Assembly: GCA_947631395.1 (NCBI GenBank)
Contig: CANRLF010000013.1
Coordinates: forward strand, 1-59,429
Source: an uncultured Oscillospiraceae bacterium
GTDB lineage: Bacteria; Bacillota; Clostridia; Oscillospirales; Oscillospiraceae
DNA length: 59,429 nt
Reading direction: 5' to 3'
Position 1 is the first letter of the stretch. Each line of letters begins with the position of its first letter. The position numbers and the translations under genes are program-made. Below the pieces are notes generated by a model. It worked only from the letters and a program-made list of their open reading frames with translations, was not told where the DNA came from and searched no databases. Of this stretch, positions 15,545 through 24,837 are shown one piece after another.

Positions 15545-17425
15545 TCATTGGATGGGGGAGGGGGTGTAGTATTGGGCTTGGGCGGTCCAGAGCTTGTGGT
15601 ATTTACCGGTCTCGTCGGACAGAAGCTCCTGGTGGGAGCCGCGCTGGACGATGCGGCCTTCGTTGAATACGGCGATCTCGTCACAGAATTTACAGGATGA
15701 CAGGCGGTGGGAGATATATATGGCGGTCTTGTCGCCGACGATGTCGTTGAATTTGGCGTATATCTCCGCCTCGGCCATGGGGTCCAGGGCGGCGGTGGGC
15801 TCGTCAAGGATGATAAAGGGCGCGTCCTTATATAGGGCCCGGGCGATGGCAATCTTCTGGGCCTCGCCGCCGGAGATCTCCACGCCGTTTTCCGTAAAGT
15901 CCTTATAAAGCTGGGTGTCCAGCCCCTCGGGCAGGGTTTTTAATCTCTCCTCAAACCCCGCGTCGATAAGTGCCGCGCGGACCCTGGAGGGGTCATAATC
16001 GGCCCTGCCGGCCACGTTGGCGCCCAAGGGCTGGGAGATGAGCTGGAAGTCCTGGAACACCACGGAGAAGATGTCCATGTAGTCCCGGTAATCGTACTTG
16101 CGTATATCTATGCCGTTGAGAAGTATCTCACCCTCCTGGGGGTCATAGAGGCGGCAGAGGAGCTTTATAAAGGTGGTCTTGCCGCTGCCGTTCTCGCCCA
16201 CGATGGCAAGGCGGCTCCCGACCTTAAATTTTATACTGACGTTTTTAAGGGCCCAGGTGTCAGCGCCGGGGTATTTGAAGGACACGTTCCGAAACTCCAC
16301 CTCGTAATTCCTGTCGGCGCGCTTTTCGGTGGTCAGGCTGCCCTGATACATGGCGTTGGGTATGTCCAGAAATTTAAAGGTAGTCTCCAGATACGCCCCG
16401 TTGGCCCTCAGCTTCCCGAAGGCGCTCATAAGCGCGAAGATGCTCCCCGCCATAGCCGTGGCCGCCCCCACGTACTGGGTGACACTGCCCACGTCGAAGG
16501 CCCCGGCCCAGGCCTTCAGGCAGGTGAAAACGTACACACAGCCCGTTATGACCACGGTGATGCCGGTGCCGAGGCCAGCAAGTATCCCCATGGGGCCTCT
16601 CGCCAGCCTCGCTAAAAGTCCCGACCCGCCGAAGGCGAAATTTTTCGCCCAGTAGGCGCTGACGAGCCGCTCCTGGGAGTATATCCGCACGTCCGCCCCA
16701 CGGCCTTTCTCCAGGCCGAAAAACCCGAAAAAGCCGAAGAGCCGGTTGCCAAAGTTGGCCTCCTCCGAGGCGCTTGTATAGTATAACTCGCTCCTTGCGC
16801 TGCAGTATCCCGCCAGCACGCTGACCGCCGCCATCACGGCGGCTATGGCCAGGATAAAGAGTGGGCTGTTGAGGACCGTGAACCTCCCCGCCGAGGCCGG
16901 GACCGGGGAGGTGAAGAGACTCACCGTCAGGGCCGCTCCGCTGATTATGCCGATGATATTCTCCAAAAGCTCCCCCATCACTGTGGGGACCAGCATGAGC
17001 CCCAGGCCCGCCCAGCCCTCGTTTTGCCGTATCTGGTCCCGCAGGTCGTGTGTCTCCTGCCTGTCCATGTCGGCGTAATCGAGGGAGAACATCTTCCTTG
17101 CGAAAAGCATCTCCTTTCGCCCGTAGAGGTCGTCATACAGCGTCTCATGGCGCTCGTATAAAATGGCCTTCACCACGGCGAAAACACCGGTACAGGCGGC
17201 CCCGGCTATGACCCACCGCCACAGCATATCCGGACGGCGATAAGTGGCAAGCTCGCTCAATATACGGGCGGAGAAGAATACGGCCACATAGGGCGTCAGG
17301 GCGTTTACCACGCACATGGCCGCCAGCACGGGGAAGTATCTGCGGCTCACCTTGTTCAAAAGCTTTGCCGCCCTCAGGCAGTAGGAGATGGCCTTTGATA
17401 ATTTAATTTTCCTTTCCATGCTCAA
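15545..17425 (-). CDS. ABC exporter half-transporter, second subunit
   Basis: This 626-residue protein has an N-terminal transmembrane domain (about 1-340) and a C-terminal ATPase with Walker A GENGSGKTT, signature ISGGEAQ, Walker B FIILDEPTAALD and switch SHRLSSC. The signature departs from LSGGQ. It follows the 602-residue partner with a 4-nt overlap, so the two form a heterodimeric exporter, as in known type IV/B-family exporters. No substrate gene (peptide, lantibiotic) lies nearby. An upstream two-component pair may control it. Confidence 0.9.
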   Translation of the reverse strand: MSMERKIKLSKAISYCLRAAKLLNKVSRRYFPVLAAMCVVNALTPYVAVFFSARILSELATYRRPDMLWRWVIAGAACTGVFAVVKAILYERHETLYDDLYGRKEMLFARKMFSLDYADMDRQETHDLRDQIRQNEGWAGLGLMLVPTVMGELLENIIGIISGAALTVSLFTSPVPASAGRFTVLNSPLFILAIAAVMAAVSVLAGYCSARSELYYTSASEEANFGNRLFGFFGFFGLEKGRGADVRIYSQERLVSAYWAKNFAFGGSGLLARLARGPMGILAGLGTGITVVITGCVYVFTCLKAWAGAFDVGSVTQYVGAATAMAGSIFALMSAFGKLRANGAYLETTFKFLDIPNAMYQGSLTTEKRADRNYEVEFRNVSFKYPGADTWALKNVSIKFKVGSRLAIVGENGSGKTTFIKLLCRLYDPQEGEILLNGIDIRKYDYRDYMDIFSVVFQDFQLISQPLGANVAGRADYDPSRVRAALIDAGFEERLKTLPEGLDTQLYKDFTENGVEISGGEAQKIAIARALYKDAPFIILDEPTAALDPMAEAEIYAKFNDIVGDKTAIYISHRLSSCKFCDEIAVFNEGRIVQRGSHQELLSDETGKYHKLWTAQAQYYTPSPIQ

Positions 17426-19230
17426 AACTCCCTCCCCTCCTGATAGTAGCGGCTCTGGACCTCATAGAGCTTCGCGTACTCACCGCCGAGAGCCAATAAG
17501 CTCTCGTGGGTGCCCTCCTCGGCGATCCGGCCGTCAGCTATGAATATTATCCTGTCGCAAAAGCGGGTGGAGGCAAGGCGGTGGGAGATGAACACGGAGG
17601 TTTTCCCCGCCGTCATGTCGTTATACTTCATGTAGATGTCGTTCTCCGCTATGGGGTCCAGCGCCGCCGTGGGCTCGTCGAGCATGAGTATGGGCGCGTC
17701 CTTATAAAGGGCCCGGGCCAGCATGAGCCGCTGGGTCTGTCCGCCGGAGAAGAGAACTCCGTCAAGGTATACCTCCCGGCCCACGTGGGTATCAAAGCCG
17801 TTCGGCAACTCGTCAACGGTTTTTGTGAGCCCCGCCTTCTCCACGCACTCCCGGAGCTTTTCGTAGTCTATGTTCTCCTTCGTCTGGGCGATATTTTCCG
17901 CCACCGTCACGTCCAGTATGGAAAACTCCTGAAATACGGCGCTGAAAAGCTTATAGTATTCGCGCCTATCTAAATCCCTTATATCCTTCCCGTTTAAAAG
18001 CACCCGACCCTCCGTGGGGTCGAATAGCCCGCAGAGAAGCCTGACCAGGGTCGTCTTCCCCGCGCCGTTGAGGCCCACCACGGCAAGCTTCTCACCCGCT
18101 CTCACAGTGAGGTCGAGCTCGTGTATTGTGTCCGTCTCCGCCCCGGGGTAGCGGAAGGAGACGCGCTCAAGCTTGAGCTCATAGCCCTCGGCACTCGGCA
18201 CGGGCTCGCCCTCCTCAAATTTAAACGGCTCGGGGTATTCGAGAAACTCCCGGACCCGGGAGATATCCAGGCTCTGCTGGTGGAGCTTCACCGCCTGCTG
18301 GAGTATGCCCATGACCCATGTGGTGAAGGTGGTGACGGCGGTGAAATAGAGCAGAAATTCCGCCACGCTCAGTCCCTCCCGGAGGGCCATGTTGATAAGG
18401 TACACGTAGGCTATGATGTTCCGGGCCGCCGTCATCAATGCCTCGGTTATGTCCGTGAGCAGGCTCACCCGCTCCACCTTCAGGCGAAAGTCCAGATATA
18501 CGTTGTGGACGCTCTCAAGTAGGTCATTGAGCCAGTTTTGCAGGCCGAAAACCCGTATGTCCTTGGCAAGCTCTACGGACTCCGCCTTGCCCCGGATATA
18601 GCGCTTTTTGGCGTAGTAGACGTCCTCCGCCTCCCGGTGGGTGAACATCCAGTTATTTGTGTACCGGGACACGAAAAATCCCACCACGCAGGTGGCGACC
18701 ACCACCAGAAGAAGGGTAAGATCGAGCCTGGATAAGATGGTAAGATAGATAACGAAGCCGCCGATATTCTGAAGCAGGAGCGTCAGCGTCTGCCAGATGA
18801 GCTCCGTGGCCTCGCGGTTGCCGTCGCAGGCCCTATACGCACGCTCGCGAAGCTTTATAAAATCCGCGTCCAGGGTGTTGGGGTAGGAGGTGGTGTTGCA
18901 TTTTCCCGTGAGCTTGCCGATTATGACCGACCGGACGTCCACCCGGGGGTACATGGTGTTCTCCTTTATATAGTCCTTTAAGACGAGCACAATGAATATG
19001 GACAGCGTGAAAAAGGCAATGGTCCACAAAAGGGAGCTTAAAGGCGCGTGGCTCTCCACCCTTTTTAAAATCTCCGGCGCTATGTAGAGCTGGGCCAGGT
19101 TATAAAGTATCTCCAGCGCGGCCGTGAGAAAGCAGAACACAAGGACCCGCTTTCGTGTGCTCCAGGCGATCTTCGCCATCCAAAGGACATTTTGGGCGAT
19201 GCCGTATTTGGGCTTTGCTTTTTCGTTCAT
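17422..19230 (-). CDS. ABC exporter half-transporter, first subunit
   Basis: This 602-residue ABC half-transporter has six predicted membrane helices (about 25-315) and an ATPase with Walker A GLNGAGKTT, signature FSGGQTQRL, Walker B ILMLDEPTAALD and switch SHRLAST. It is paired with the next gene. On the reverse strand a terminator (19262-19294) separates it from the two-component genes upstream. An AGGTGAG ribosome site precedes the ATG. The substrate is unknown. Confidence 0.9.
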   Translation of the reverse strand: MNEKAKPKYGIAQNVLWMAKIAWSTRKRVLVFCFLTAALEILYNLAQLYIAPEILKRVESHAPLSSLLWTIAFFTLSIFIVLVLKDYIKENTMYPRVDVRSVIIGKLTGKCNTTSYPNTLDADFIKLRERAYRACDGNREATELIWQTLTLLLQNIGGFVIYLTILSRLDLTLLLVVVATCVVGFFVSRYTNNWMFTHREAEDVYYAKKRYIRGKAESVELAKDIRVFGLQNWLNDLLESVHNVYLDFRLKVERVSLLTDITEALMTAARNIIAYVYLINMALREGLSVAEFLLYFTAVTTFTTWVMGILQQAVKLHQQSLDISRVREFLEYPEPFKFEEGEPVPSAEGYELKLERVSFRYPGAETDTIHELDLTVRAGEKLAVVGLNGAGKTTLVRLLCGLFDPTEGRVLLNGKDIRDLDRREYYKLFSAVFQEFSILDVTVAENIAQTKENIDYEKLRECVEKAGLTKTVDELPNGFDTHVGREVYLDGVLFSGGQTQRLMLARALYKDAPILMLDEPTAALDPIAENDIYMKYNDMTAGKTSVFISHRLASTRFCDRIIFIADGRIAEEGTHESLLALGGEYAKLYEVQSRYYQEGREF

Positions 19231-19261
19231 TTTATCTCACCTCGCGATCATATCGTATCAC

Positions 19262-19294
19262 AAAAATTCGTCCCCGGCCCATTCCGGGGACGAA
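19262..19294 (-). terminator. Terminator after the two-component operon
   Basis: TTCGTCCCCGG and CCGGGGACGAA form an 11-bp perfect stem. The reverse-strand product ends with a T run. It lies between the kinase gene stop (19325) and the exporter start (19230). Confidence 0.85.
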
Positions 19295-19324
19295 ACGTCA
19301 TTTTGCGGTGACGAATTGAAAAAA

Positions 19325-19996
19325 TCACACCTGGGGGAGCAAGATCTCGGTGGTGAAGGCGCCGTCCTCGCTGTTACGGCTCAGGTATCCGCCAAGGCGC
19401 TCGACGATGGCGTCCACCCGCACAAGGCCAAGCCCGTGGCCCTCGCCCTTGGTACTGCGAAAGAGCTTACCGTCCCGTTTGAGCTTCTTCCCGGCGGTGA
19501 AATTCGTAAAGGAGATATAGAGCTGGGTGTTTTTCATGTCCATATAGACCCGGATGACACGCTTGTCCTCCGGGAGCTTCTCGCTTGCCTCGATGGCGTT
19601 ATCGAAGAGATTGCCGATGACGCAACACAGGTCTATCTCCGAGGACTTGAGCCGGACGGGGATCTGGGCGTCAGCCACGACCGTGATGCCCTTGGATCTT
19701 GCCAGGGAGATCTTGGAGTTGAGTATAGCGTCGGCCATGGGATTGCCGGTCTTTATCACCGTATCCACCGTGGTAAGGTCCTGGTCCAGAAGGTCAAGGT
19801 AGTGCCTTATGGCCTCCCAGTCCTCCGCGGCGGCGTATGCCTTCATGGTCTGGATGTGGTTGCGGTAATCGTGCCGCCAGCCCCTTATCTGGCGGTACAT
19901 GTTGTCCACCTCCCGGTAATGCGTCTCAATTAGCTCACGCTGGTAGGAGGCTATCCGCGCGTCGAGCTTTTTTGACATCAGTCCCATTTTCCTCAC
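19325..19996 (-). CDS. GHKL sensor histidine kinase without membrane sensor domain
   Basis: This 223-residue kinase resembles the cytoplasmic part of AgrC-type kinases. The phospho-acceptor His is in the region WRHDYRNHIQTM (about residues 40-52). The ATPase has an N box CCVIGNLFDNAIEAS and a glycine-rich GEGHGLGL. The usual multi-helix N-terminal sensor is absent: the protein begins directly with the dimerisation helix. The GTG start overlaps the response-regulator stop (GTGA); an ATG at 19987 is an alternative. It must sense a cytosolic cue or a partner protein, unless a sensor has been lost. Confidence 0.82.
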   Translation of the reverse strand: MRKMGLMSKKLDARIASYQRELIETHYREVDNMYRQIRGWRHDYRNHIQTMKAYAAAEDWEAIRHYLDLLDQDLTTVDTVIKTGNPMADAILNSKISLARSKGITVVADAQIPVRLKSSEIDLCCVIGNLFDNAIEASEKLPEDKRVIRVYMDMKNTQLYISFTNFTAGKKLKRDGKLFRSTKGEGHGLGLVRVDAIVERLGGYLSRNSEDGAFTTEILLPQV

Positions 19997-20691
19997 CCCA
20001 TGTTTATTATCGCCCGGTTTACGCCCTCATAGGCCCCGCGGGGCAGGGGAAGGGCGGTGCCGTCGCGAAGGCGTATCTCGGCCCTTGTCACGCGGCTTAT
20101 CTCAGTAAGATTTACAATGGCGGAGCGCCCCACCCGGTAAAATCGCTCGTCAAGCTGATCTATGAGCCGCCCAAGCGTCATTTTCACGGTGTAGTCGCGG
20201 CCGGCGTGGATAGTCACATAGTTGCCGAATACCTCGGCGCAGCGTATCTCATAGATCGGCACACGCGCCATCTCGCCGCCAAGCTCCAAATTAAGGACCC
20301 GCCCGTTTTTGGCAAGCTTTTCAGCCGCGCGGTCCAGCACGGAGCGGAGCTTTTCCTCCGCCACGGGCTTCATAAGGTAGTGGAGCGCCGCCACCTCGTA
20401 GCCCTCAGAGATGTAGTCGGAATAGCCGGTGACGAATATTATCTGGACCGTGTCGTTTTCCCGGCGAAGCCTTTTCGCCAACTCCACGCCGTCCATGGGG
20501 CCCATCTCAATATCCAGGAGCAAAATGTCATAGTCCTTCTCCTCGGCGTATTGGAAAAGGAAGCTCTCGGCGGACGCGAAGGCGTCTATCCTCACCGTGT
20601 GGCCCGCATCGGACGACCACCCAGTCACAAGGGAGGCGATATATTGCCGGTCGGCCTCCAGATCGTCGCAGATGGCTATCTTATAATCCAT
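19993..20691 (-). CDS. LytTR-family response regulator
   Basis: This 232-residue protein has a receiver domain (residues 1-120) with acidic pocket CDD, phospho-acceptor Asp in LLLDIEMGPMDG and late Lys in LMKPV. It is followed by a LytTR DNA-binding domain (about 130-230, with FYRVGRSAIVNL). It is the AgrA/VirR type that binds direct repeats. It is co-transcribed with the truncated-type kinase downstream and probably controls the neighbouring exporter genes, by position. Confidence 0.92.
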   Translation of the reverse strand: MDYKIAICDDLEADRQYIASLVTGWSSDAGHTVRIDAFASAESFLFQYAEEKDYDILLLDIEMGPMDGVELAKRLRRENDTVQIIFVTGYSDYISEGYEVAALHYLMKPVAEEKLRSVLDRAAEKLAKNGRVLNLELGGEMARVPIYEIRCAEVFGNYVTIHAGRDYTVKMTLGRLIDQLDERFYRVGRSAIVNLTEISRVTRAEIRLRDGTALPLPRGAYEGVNRAIINMG

Positions 20692-20754
20692 GTCCTCACC
20701 GCCATTTTATCCGGAATATTTACATCGCTTGTAAGCCGAAGGGCCTACACCGGG

Positions 20755-20783
20755 ATTATAGCATATACGCGCGGATTTTTCCA
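20755..20783 (-). promoter_or_regulatory. Promoter of the LytTR two-component operon
   Basis: On the reverse strand, TGGAAA (20778-20783) and TATAAT (20755-20760) have a 17-bp spacer. It is divergent from the degV promoter about 36 bp away. Confidence 0.5.
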
Positions 20784-20818
20784 CTGTTCTTTAAGGGGGA
20801 TCGGGAGCGGGGTTTGGC

Positions 20819-20847
20819 TTGACAGGGGGGAGGCGGGGGGATATAAT
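20819..20847 (+). promoter_or_regulatory. Consensus promoter of degV (20883)
   Basis: TTGACA (20819-20824) and TATAAT (20842-20847) with a 17-bp, G-rich spacer; a perfect consensus 35 bp before the start codon. Confidence 0.9.
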
Positions 20848-20882
20848 CTTGGTAAAAGCTTCTCTTGTAAGGAGATAATGTT

Positions 20883-21725
20883 ATGAAAATAAAGATAACA
20901 GCCGACAGCACCTGCGATCTGTCGCCGGAGCTTGTGGAGAAAAACGACATCACGATAACGCCCCTGACGGTCAGCTGTGCCGGGGAGAGCTTCAAGGACG
21001 GTGTGGACATCACACCGGATGAGCTATACGAAAAGATCGCCCGGTGCGGCGAGCTTGGCTCCACGGCGGCGGTGAACGTCCAGGACTACATAGACGTTTT
21101 CAGCGAGATACTGAAGGAGTACGACGCCATCGTACACTTCACCATAAGCTCGGAGATGTCCGCCTGCTATCAGAACGCCTGCATAGCCGGAGAGGAGCTG
21201 GGGAACGTATACGTGGTGGACAGCCGGAACCTGTCCACCGGCATCGGGCACCTGGTGCTGGACGCCCGGGAGATGGCGGATAGGGGCATGGAGGCCGGGG
21301 AGATAAAGAGGGTCCTCGACGAAAAGAAGGAGAAGCTTGATGTGAGCTTCGTGGTGGATACGCTGGACTATCTGCGCCGGGGCGGCAGATGCACGGCCCT
21401 GGCGGCGATGGGGGCGAATTTGCTGAAGCTGCACCCGTGCATATACGTGAAGGACGGCGAGATGGGCGTGGGGAAGAAGTACCGGGGAAAGCTGGCCGTC
21501 TGCATCGAAAATTATGTCCGGGACAGGCTGGCGGACACGTCAAATATCGACACAAGGCGCATATTCATAACCGACTCCGGCGTAAGCGACGAGTGCAGGG
21601 CCATAGCCGAGAGGGCGGTGAGGGAGACGGCGTCCTTTGATGAGATCGTCCACACCCGCGCCGGGTGTACCGTATCCTCACACTGCGGCCCCGGGACGCT
21701 TGGAGTGCTGTTTTACAGGAAATAA
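20883..21725 (+). CDS. DegV family fatty-acid-binding protein (copy 1)
   Basis: This 280-residue DegV protein has the N-terminal ADSTCDLSPEL motif, the central STGIGHLVLDA block and the C-terminal HCGPGTLGVLFYRK end. Family members bind long-chain fatty acids; some (FakB) present them to the kinase FakA for phosphorylation. No fakA gene is in the window. TAAGGAG precedes the ATG. Two other DegV genes are at 43959 and 55146. It is transcribed alone from a strong promoter and closed by two terminators. Confidence 0.93.
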   Translation: MKIKITADSTCDLSPELVEKNDITITPLTVSCAGESFKDGVDITPDELYEKIARCGELGSTAAVNVQDYIDVFSEILKEYDAIVHFTISSEMSACYQNACIAGEELGNVYVVDSRNLSTGIGHLVLDAREMADRGMEAGEIKRVLDEKKEKLDVSFVVDTLDYLRRGGRCTALAAMGANLLKLHPCIYVKDGEMGVGKKYRGKLAVCIENYVRDRLADTSNIDTRRIFITDSGVSDECRAIAERAVRETASFDEIVHTRAGCTVSSHCGPGTLGVLFYRK

Positions 21726-21754
21726 ATACAGAAAACAAATATATAATAAGCGCG

Positions 21755-21818
21755 AAAAAGGAGGGGAACCTCCTTTTTTGTTTGTCCCAATTCAAAAGGG
21801 AATTGGGAGTTTTGTTTT
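21755..21818 (+). terminator. Tandem terminators after degV
   Basis: AAAAAGGAGG/CCTCCTTTTT (21755-21778) is a first hairpin with a T run. CCCAATTC/GAATTGGG (21786-21807) followed by AGTTTTGTTTT is a second. Confidence 0.9.
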
Positions 21819-21821
21819 ACC

Positions 21822-21850
21822 TTGACAGGGGGAGGGGCGTCTGGTATACT
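21822..21850 (+). promoter_or_regulatory. Promoter of the cobalamin uptake operon
   Basis: TTGACA (21822-21827) and TATACT (21845-21850) with 17 bp between, just upstream of the riboswitch. Confidence 0.88.
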
Positions 21851-21891
21851 GGATGGGCCCTGATGGGGCGAAATTTCCCGGAAAACAGAAT

Positions 21892-22030
21892 ACTTTCCAA
21901 CAAGGGTCAGGCGTTTATTCAGGAAAGCCGGGTGAAAATCCCGCACGGTCCCGCCACTGTGATACGCCCGGGCGAAAGCCGGGGCGTTCAGCCAGAATGC
22001 TGAGTCTGTCCTGCGCAAGCTTACGATGAA
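21892..22030 (+). ncRNA. Cobalamin (B12) riboswitch
   Basis: The leader shows the conserved cobalamin aptamer core: GGGTGAAAATCCCGCACGG followed by CCCGCCACTGT (21930-21960), then a long arm and the B12-box-like GCCAGAATGCTGAGTCTGTCC (21990-22011). It precedes btuFCD and an adenosyltransferase-like gene, the expected regulon. B12 or adenosyl-B12 binding should reduce expression. Exact ends are approximate. Confidence 0.9.
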
Positions 22031-22088
22031 TGGGCTTGTGCTGTTTTTGTGCCGCCGCGGGGAGAACTCCCCGGGGACGGTTTCTGAC

Positions 22089-22130
22089 GGCAAAAACACC
22101 CCTTCGTTTGGAGGGGTGTTCTCTTTTGCC
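22089..22130 (+). terminator. Hairpin in the riboswitch expression platform
   Basis: AACACCCC (22095-22102) pairs with GGGGTGTT (22113-22120), followed by CTCTTTT. Outer GGCAAAA and TTTTGCC arms extend the stem. It ends about 20 nt before the btuF start and is most likely the regulated terminator. Confidence 0.75.
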
Positions 22131-22150
22131 GGGGGAAAGGTGTGAATATT

Positions 22151-23080
22151 ATGAAGGTAAAAAGAAAAGTGATTTGCCTGGTCCTGGCGGCGGTGCTGGC
22201 CATGGGCCTCGTCGCCTGCGGGGAGGGGAGCGCGTCAGACTCCGAAGCCCGCAAGCTCACAGATCCCAGTGGGGCGGAGATCACGGTCCCGGGTAAGATC
22301 GAGACCGTGGCGGTGCTGGCCCCGTCCCTGGCGGAGACGGTGGTCGCCCTGGGCGAGGGCGACAAGATAGTGGCCTGCGACACCTCAAGCGTCGGGCTGG
22401 AGGGAGTACCTGAGGGCATCCCGGCGCTGGACCTGTCGGCCCCGAACATGGAGGAGCTGGTGGCACTGAAGCCCGATGTACTGCTGGTCACAAATATGTC
22501 TCTCTACGACCAGGAGGACCCGTACAGGCCCCTTATGGACCTGGGGGTGTGCGTGGCGTGTGTGCCCACCAGCGACAGCATCGCGGACATCGAAAGCGAC
22601 ATAGCCTTTGTGGCGTCAGTGCTCGGCAAGGATGACGAGGGGAAAAAGCTGGTGGACTCCATGCAGGAGGAGGTGGACAGGCTGTCCGCCATCGGCAAGA
22701 CCGTGACGGAGAAGAAGTCGGTCTATTTTGAGATCTCCGCCGCGCCATATATGTACTCCTTCGGCAAGGGCGTGTTCCTTGACGAGATGCTGACGCTCCT
22801 TGGCGCGGAGAACATACTCTCCGGCGAGAGCGGCTGGCTGGGAGTCACCGAAGAGGCCGTGGTGGCGGCAGACCCGGACGTTATACTCACGAACGTAAAC
22901 TACATCGACGACCCCACCGGCGAGATAATGTCACGGCCCGGCTGGAGCGCCGTCACCGCGGTGAAGGAGGGCCAGGTATATTACATAGACAACATGGCCT
23001 CGTCACTGCCGGATCACAACATCGTAAAGGCCATGGCCCAGATGGCCGCGGCCATTTACCCTGAGTACTACGGTGAGTAA
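22151..23080 (+). CDS. btuF: Cobalamin-type ABC transporter substrate-binding lipoprotein
   Basis: This 309-residue class III (helical-backbone) binding protein has a lipoprotein signal ending at LVAC, so it is anchored on the outer face of the membrane. The DPSGAEITVPGKIETVAVL start of the mature domain and a long inter-lobe helix are typical of the BtuF/FhuD family. The ATG at 22151 is preferred to the GTG at 22142 by spacing from the AAAGG-type ribosome site. The riboswitch upstream supports B12 rather than iron chelate as the ligand. Confidence 0.85.
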   Translation: MKVKRKVICLVLAAVLAMGLVACGEGSASDSEARKLTDPSGAEITVPGKIETVAVLAPSLAETVVALGEGDKIVACDTSSVGLEGVPEGIPALDLSAPNMEELVALKPDVLLVTNMSLYDQEDPYRPLMDLGVCVACVPTSDSIADIESDIAFVASVLGKDDEGKKLVDSMQEEVDRLSAIGKTVTEKKSVYFEISAAPYMYSFGKGVFLDEMLTLLGAENILSGESGWLGVTEEAVVAADPDVILTNVNYIDDPTGEIMSRPGWSAVTAVKEGQVYYIDNMASSLPDHNIVKAMAQMAAAIYPEYYGE

Positions 23081-24068
23081 GACCGGAGGAAAATTTGCCG
23101 CCCTGGGGCTTTTCGCCCTTGTGGCGCTTATGCTGGGCGTCGGCGTGGGGAGCGTATATATCTCCCCCGCCGGGGTCCTGGCGGCCATATTCGGCGGCGG
23201 CGACGAGAGTACGCGGACGCTCATAATGTCCCTGAGGCTCCCGAGGGTCACGCTGGCTTTTTTGACCGGCGCGGCCCTTTCCGTGGGGGGGACGGTCATG
23301 CAGTCCGCGCTTGAAAACCCGCTGGCCTCGCCCTTTGGGCTGGGCGTGTCCGCGGGGGCGGGACTTGGCGCCACAGCCGTGATGGTGACGGGCCTTGCCG
23401 GAGGGGTGATGGGGGCGTTTTTACTGCCTGTGGCGGGCTTTGCCGGGGGGCTTTTGACGGTGCTCCTCACCCTGGCCATGGCGAGGGCTTTCGACAGGCG
23501 CCTTACAAGCGTCACGGTAGTGCTGACGGGCATGGTCATATCACTGTTTTTCTCCGCTATAATGGACCTTCTGTCCGCGATGAACCCGGATTACGCCCAA
23601 CGTATAGGGCTTTGGCAGATGGGGAGCTTCGCCGCCAGGGGCTGGCGGGGGGCGCTGGTGCTGGGACCGGTGCTGGCGGTGTGCCTGGCCATATTCATAG
23701 GATGCGCCAGGGAGCTTGACCTTCTCACCTTCGGGGACGAGCAGGCAAGGTCCATGGGCATGGAGCCGGACAGAGTGAAGCGGCGGCTCATCGCCCTCGT
23801 GGCGGTGCTCACCGGCACGGCGGTGGCCTTCTCCGGCATAATCGGGTTCGTGGACCTGGTGGCGCCCCATGTGGCCCGGAGGATATTCGGGGCAGAGCAC
23901 CGCAGGTCCCTTCCGGCCGCCGCGGTATTGGGCGGGAGCTTCACCGTGCTCAGCGACCTTGTGGCGAGGACCGCGGCAGCGCCAAGGGAGATACCGGTGG
24001 GGGCGGTGACGGCACTTCTGGGCGCGCCGTTTTTCATGTATATCTTCCTTAAAAAAAGGGGGCGTTGA
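23073..24068 (+). CDS. btuC: Cobalamin-type ABC transporter permease (FecCD family)
   Basis: This 331-residue permease has about ten hydrophobic helices. FecCD signatures include LRLPRVTLAFLTGAALSVGG, QSALENPLASPFGLGVSAGA and GFVDLVAPHVARR, the last near the ATPase-coupling loop. It starts at a GTG within the end of the binding-protein gene (8-nt overlap) and is followed 1 nt later by the ATPase gene. It is part of the riboswitch-controlled B12 uptake operon. Confidence 0.9.
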   Translation: MSKTGGKFAALGLFALVALMLGVGVGSVYISPAGVLAAIFGGGDESTRTLIMSLRLPRVTLAFLTGAALSVGGTVMQSALENPLASPFGLGVSAGAGLGATAVMVTGLAGGVMGAFLLPVAGFAGGLLTVLLTLAMARAFDRRLTSVTVVLTGMVISLFFSAIMDLLSAMNPDYAQRIGLWQMGSFAARGWRGALVLGPVLAVCLAIFIGCARELDLLTFGDEQARSMGMEPDRVKRRLIALVAVLTGTAVAFSGIIGFVDLVAPHVARRIFGAEHRRSLPAAAVLGGSFTVLSDLVARTAAAPREIPVGAVTALLGAPFFMYIFLKKRGR

Positions 24069-24069
24069 G

Positions 24070-24837
24070 GTGCTTGAGGTAAGAGACCTGACATGCGGCT
24101 ATGGCAGGGAGCCGGTGGTAAAAAACGTGTCCTTCTCCCTGTCCGGCGGACAGAGGCTTGCGATAATCGGGCCAAACGGCTGTGGCAAGACGACGCTCCT
24201 GCGGGCGATCACCGGGGCGCTCCCGTCGGAGGGGACAATGGAGCTCGACGGCAGGGACTTAAGGTCCATGACGGCCCGGGAGCGCGGGCGGCGGATAGCG
24301 ATGCTCCACCAGACGAGCCTTGCGGGCTTTTCCTACACGGTGTGGGAGACGGTGCTGATGGGGCGGTTCCCGCACCTGGGCAGGGGCCTTTTTTCCGCGC
24401 CGGGGGAGGAGGACAGGCGTATCGCCGAGGAGTGTCTGAGGAAGCTGGACCTGTGGCAGGAGCGAGACAGGCCGATAACGGAGCTTTCCGGCGGACAGCT
24501 CCAGCGGGTGATGCTCGCAAGGACCTTCGCCCAGACGCCGGAGATAATAATCCTGGACGAGCCCACGAACCACCTGGACCTTAAATATCAGGTGGAGCTG
24601 GTGGATGAGCTGAGGCTGTGGACCGGCGATAAGAAAAGGGCCGCCGCCGGGGTGTTCCACGACCTTGATCTGGCCTTCGACTTCGCGGACACGGTACTGC
24701 TCATGGCCGGCGGCGAGACAGTGAGCTTCGGACCGGCGGACAAGGTGAACGGCGGGGATTTAAGCCGTGTGTTCGGCATAGACGTGCCCGGGCACATGCG
24801 GGAGAGCCGGGAGAGATGGAGGGGATTTGGAGGATGA
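24070..24837 (+). CDS. btuD: Cobalamin-type ABC transporter ATPase
   Basis: This 255-residue ATPase has Walker A GPNGCGKTT, signature LSGGQLQRV, Walker B IIILDEPTNHLD and switch His in GVFHDLDLA. It is of the FecE/BtuD/FhuC type that pairs with FecCD permeases. It starts with GTG directly after the permease stop. Its stop overlaps the start of the adenosyltransferase-like gene (ATGA), so import and activation of B12 are probably translationally coupled. Confidence 0.92.
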   Translation: MLEVRDLTCGYGREPVVKNVSFSLSGGQRLAIIGPNGCGKTTLLRAITGALPSEGTMELDGRDLRSMTARERGRRIAMLHQTSLAGFSYTVWETVLMGRFPHLGRGLFSAPGEEDRRIAEECLRKLDLWQERDRPITELSGGQLQRVMLARTFAQTPEIIILDEPTNHLDLKYQVELVDELRLWTGDKKRAAAGVFHDLDLAFDFADTVLLMAGGETVSFGPADKVNGGDLSRVFGIDVPGHMRESRERWRGFGG

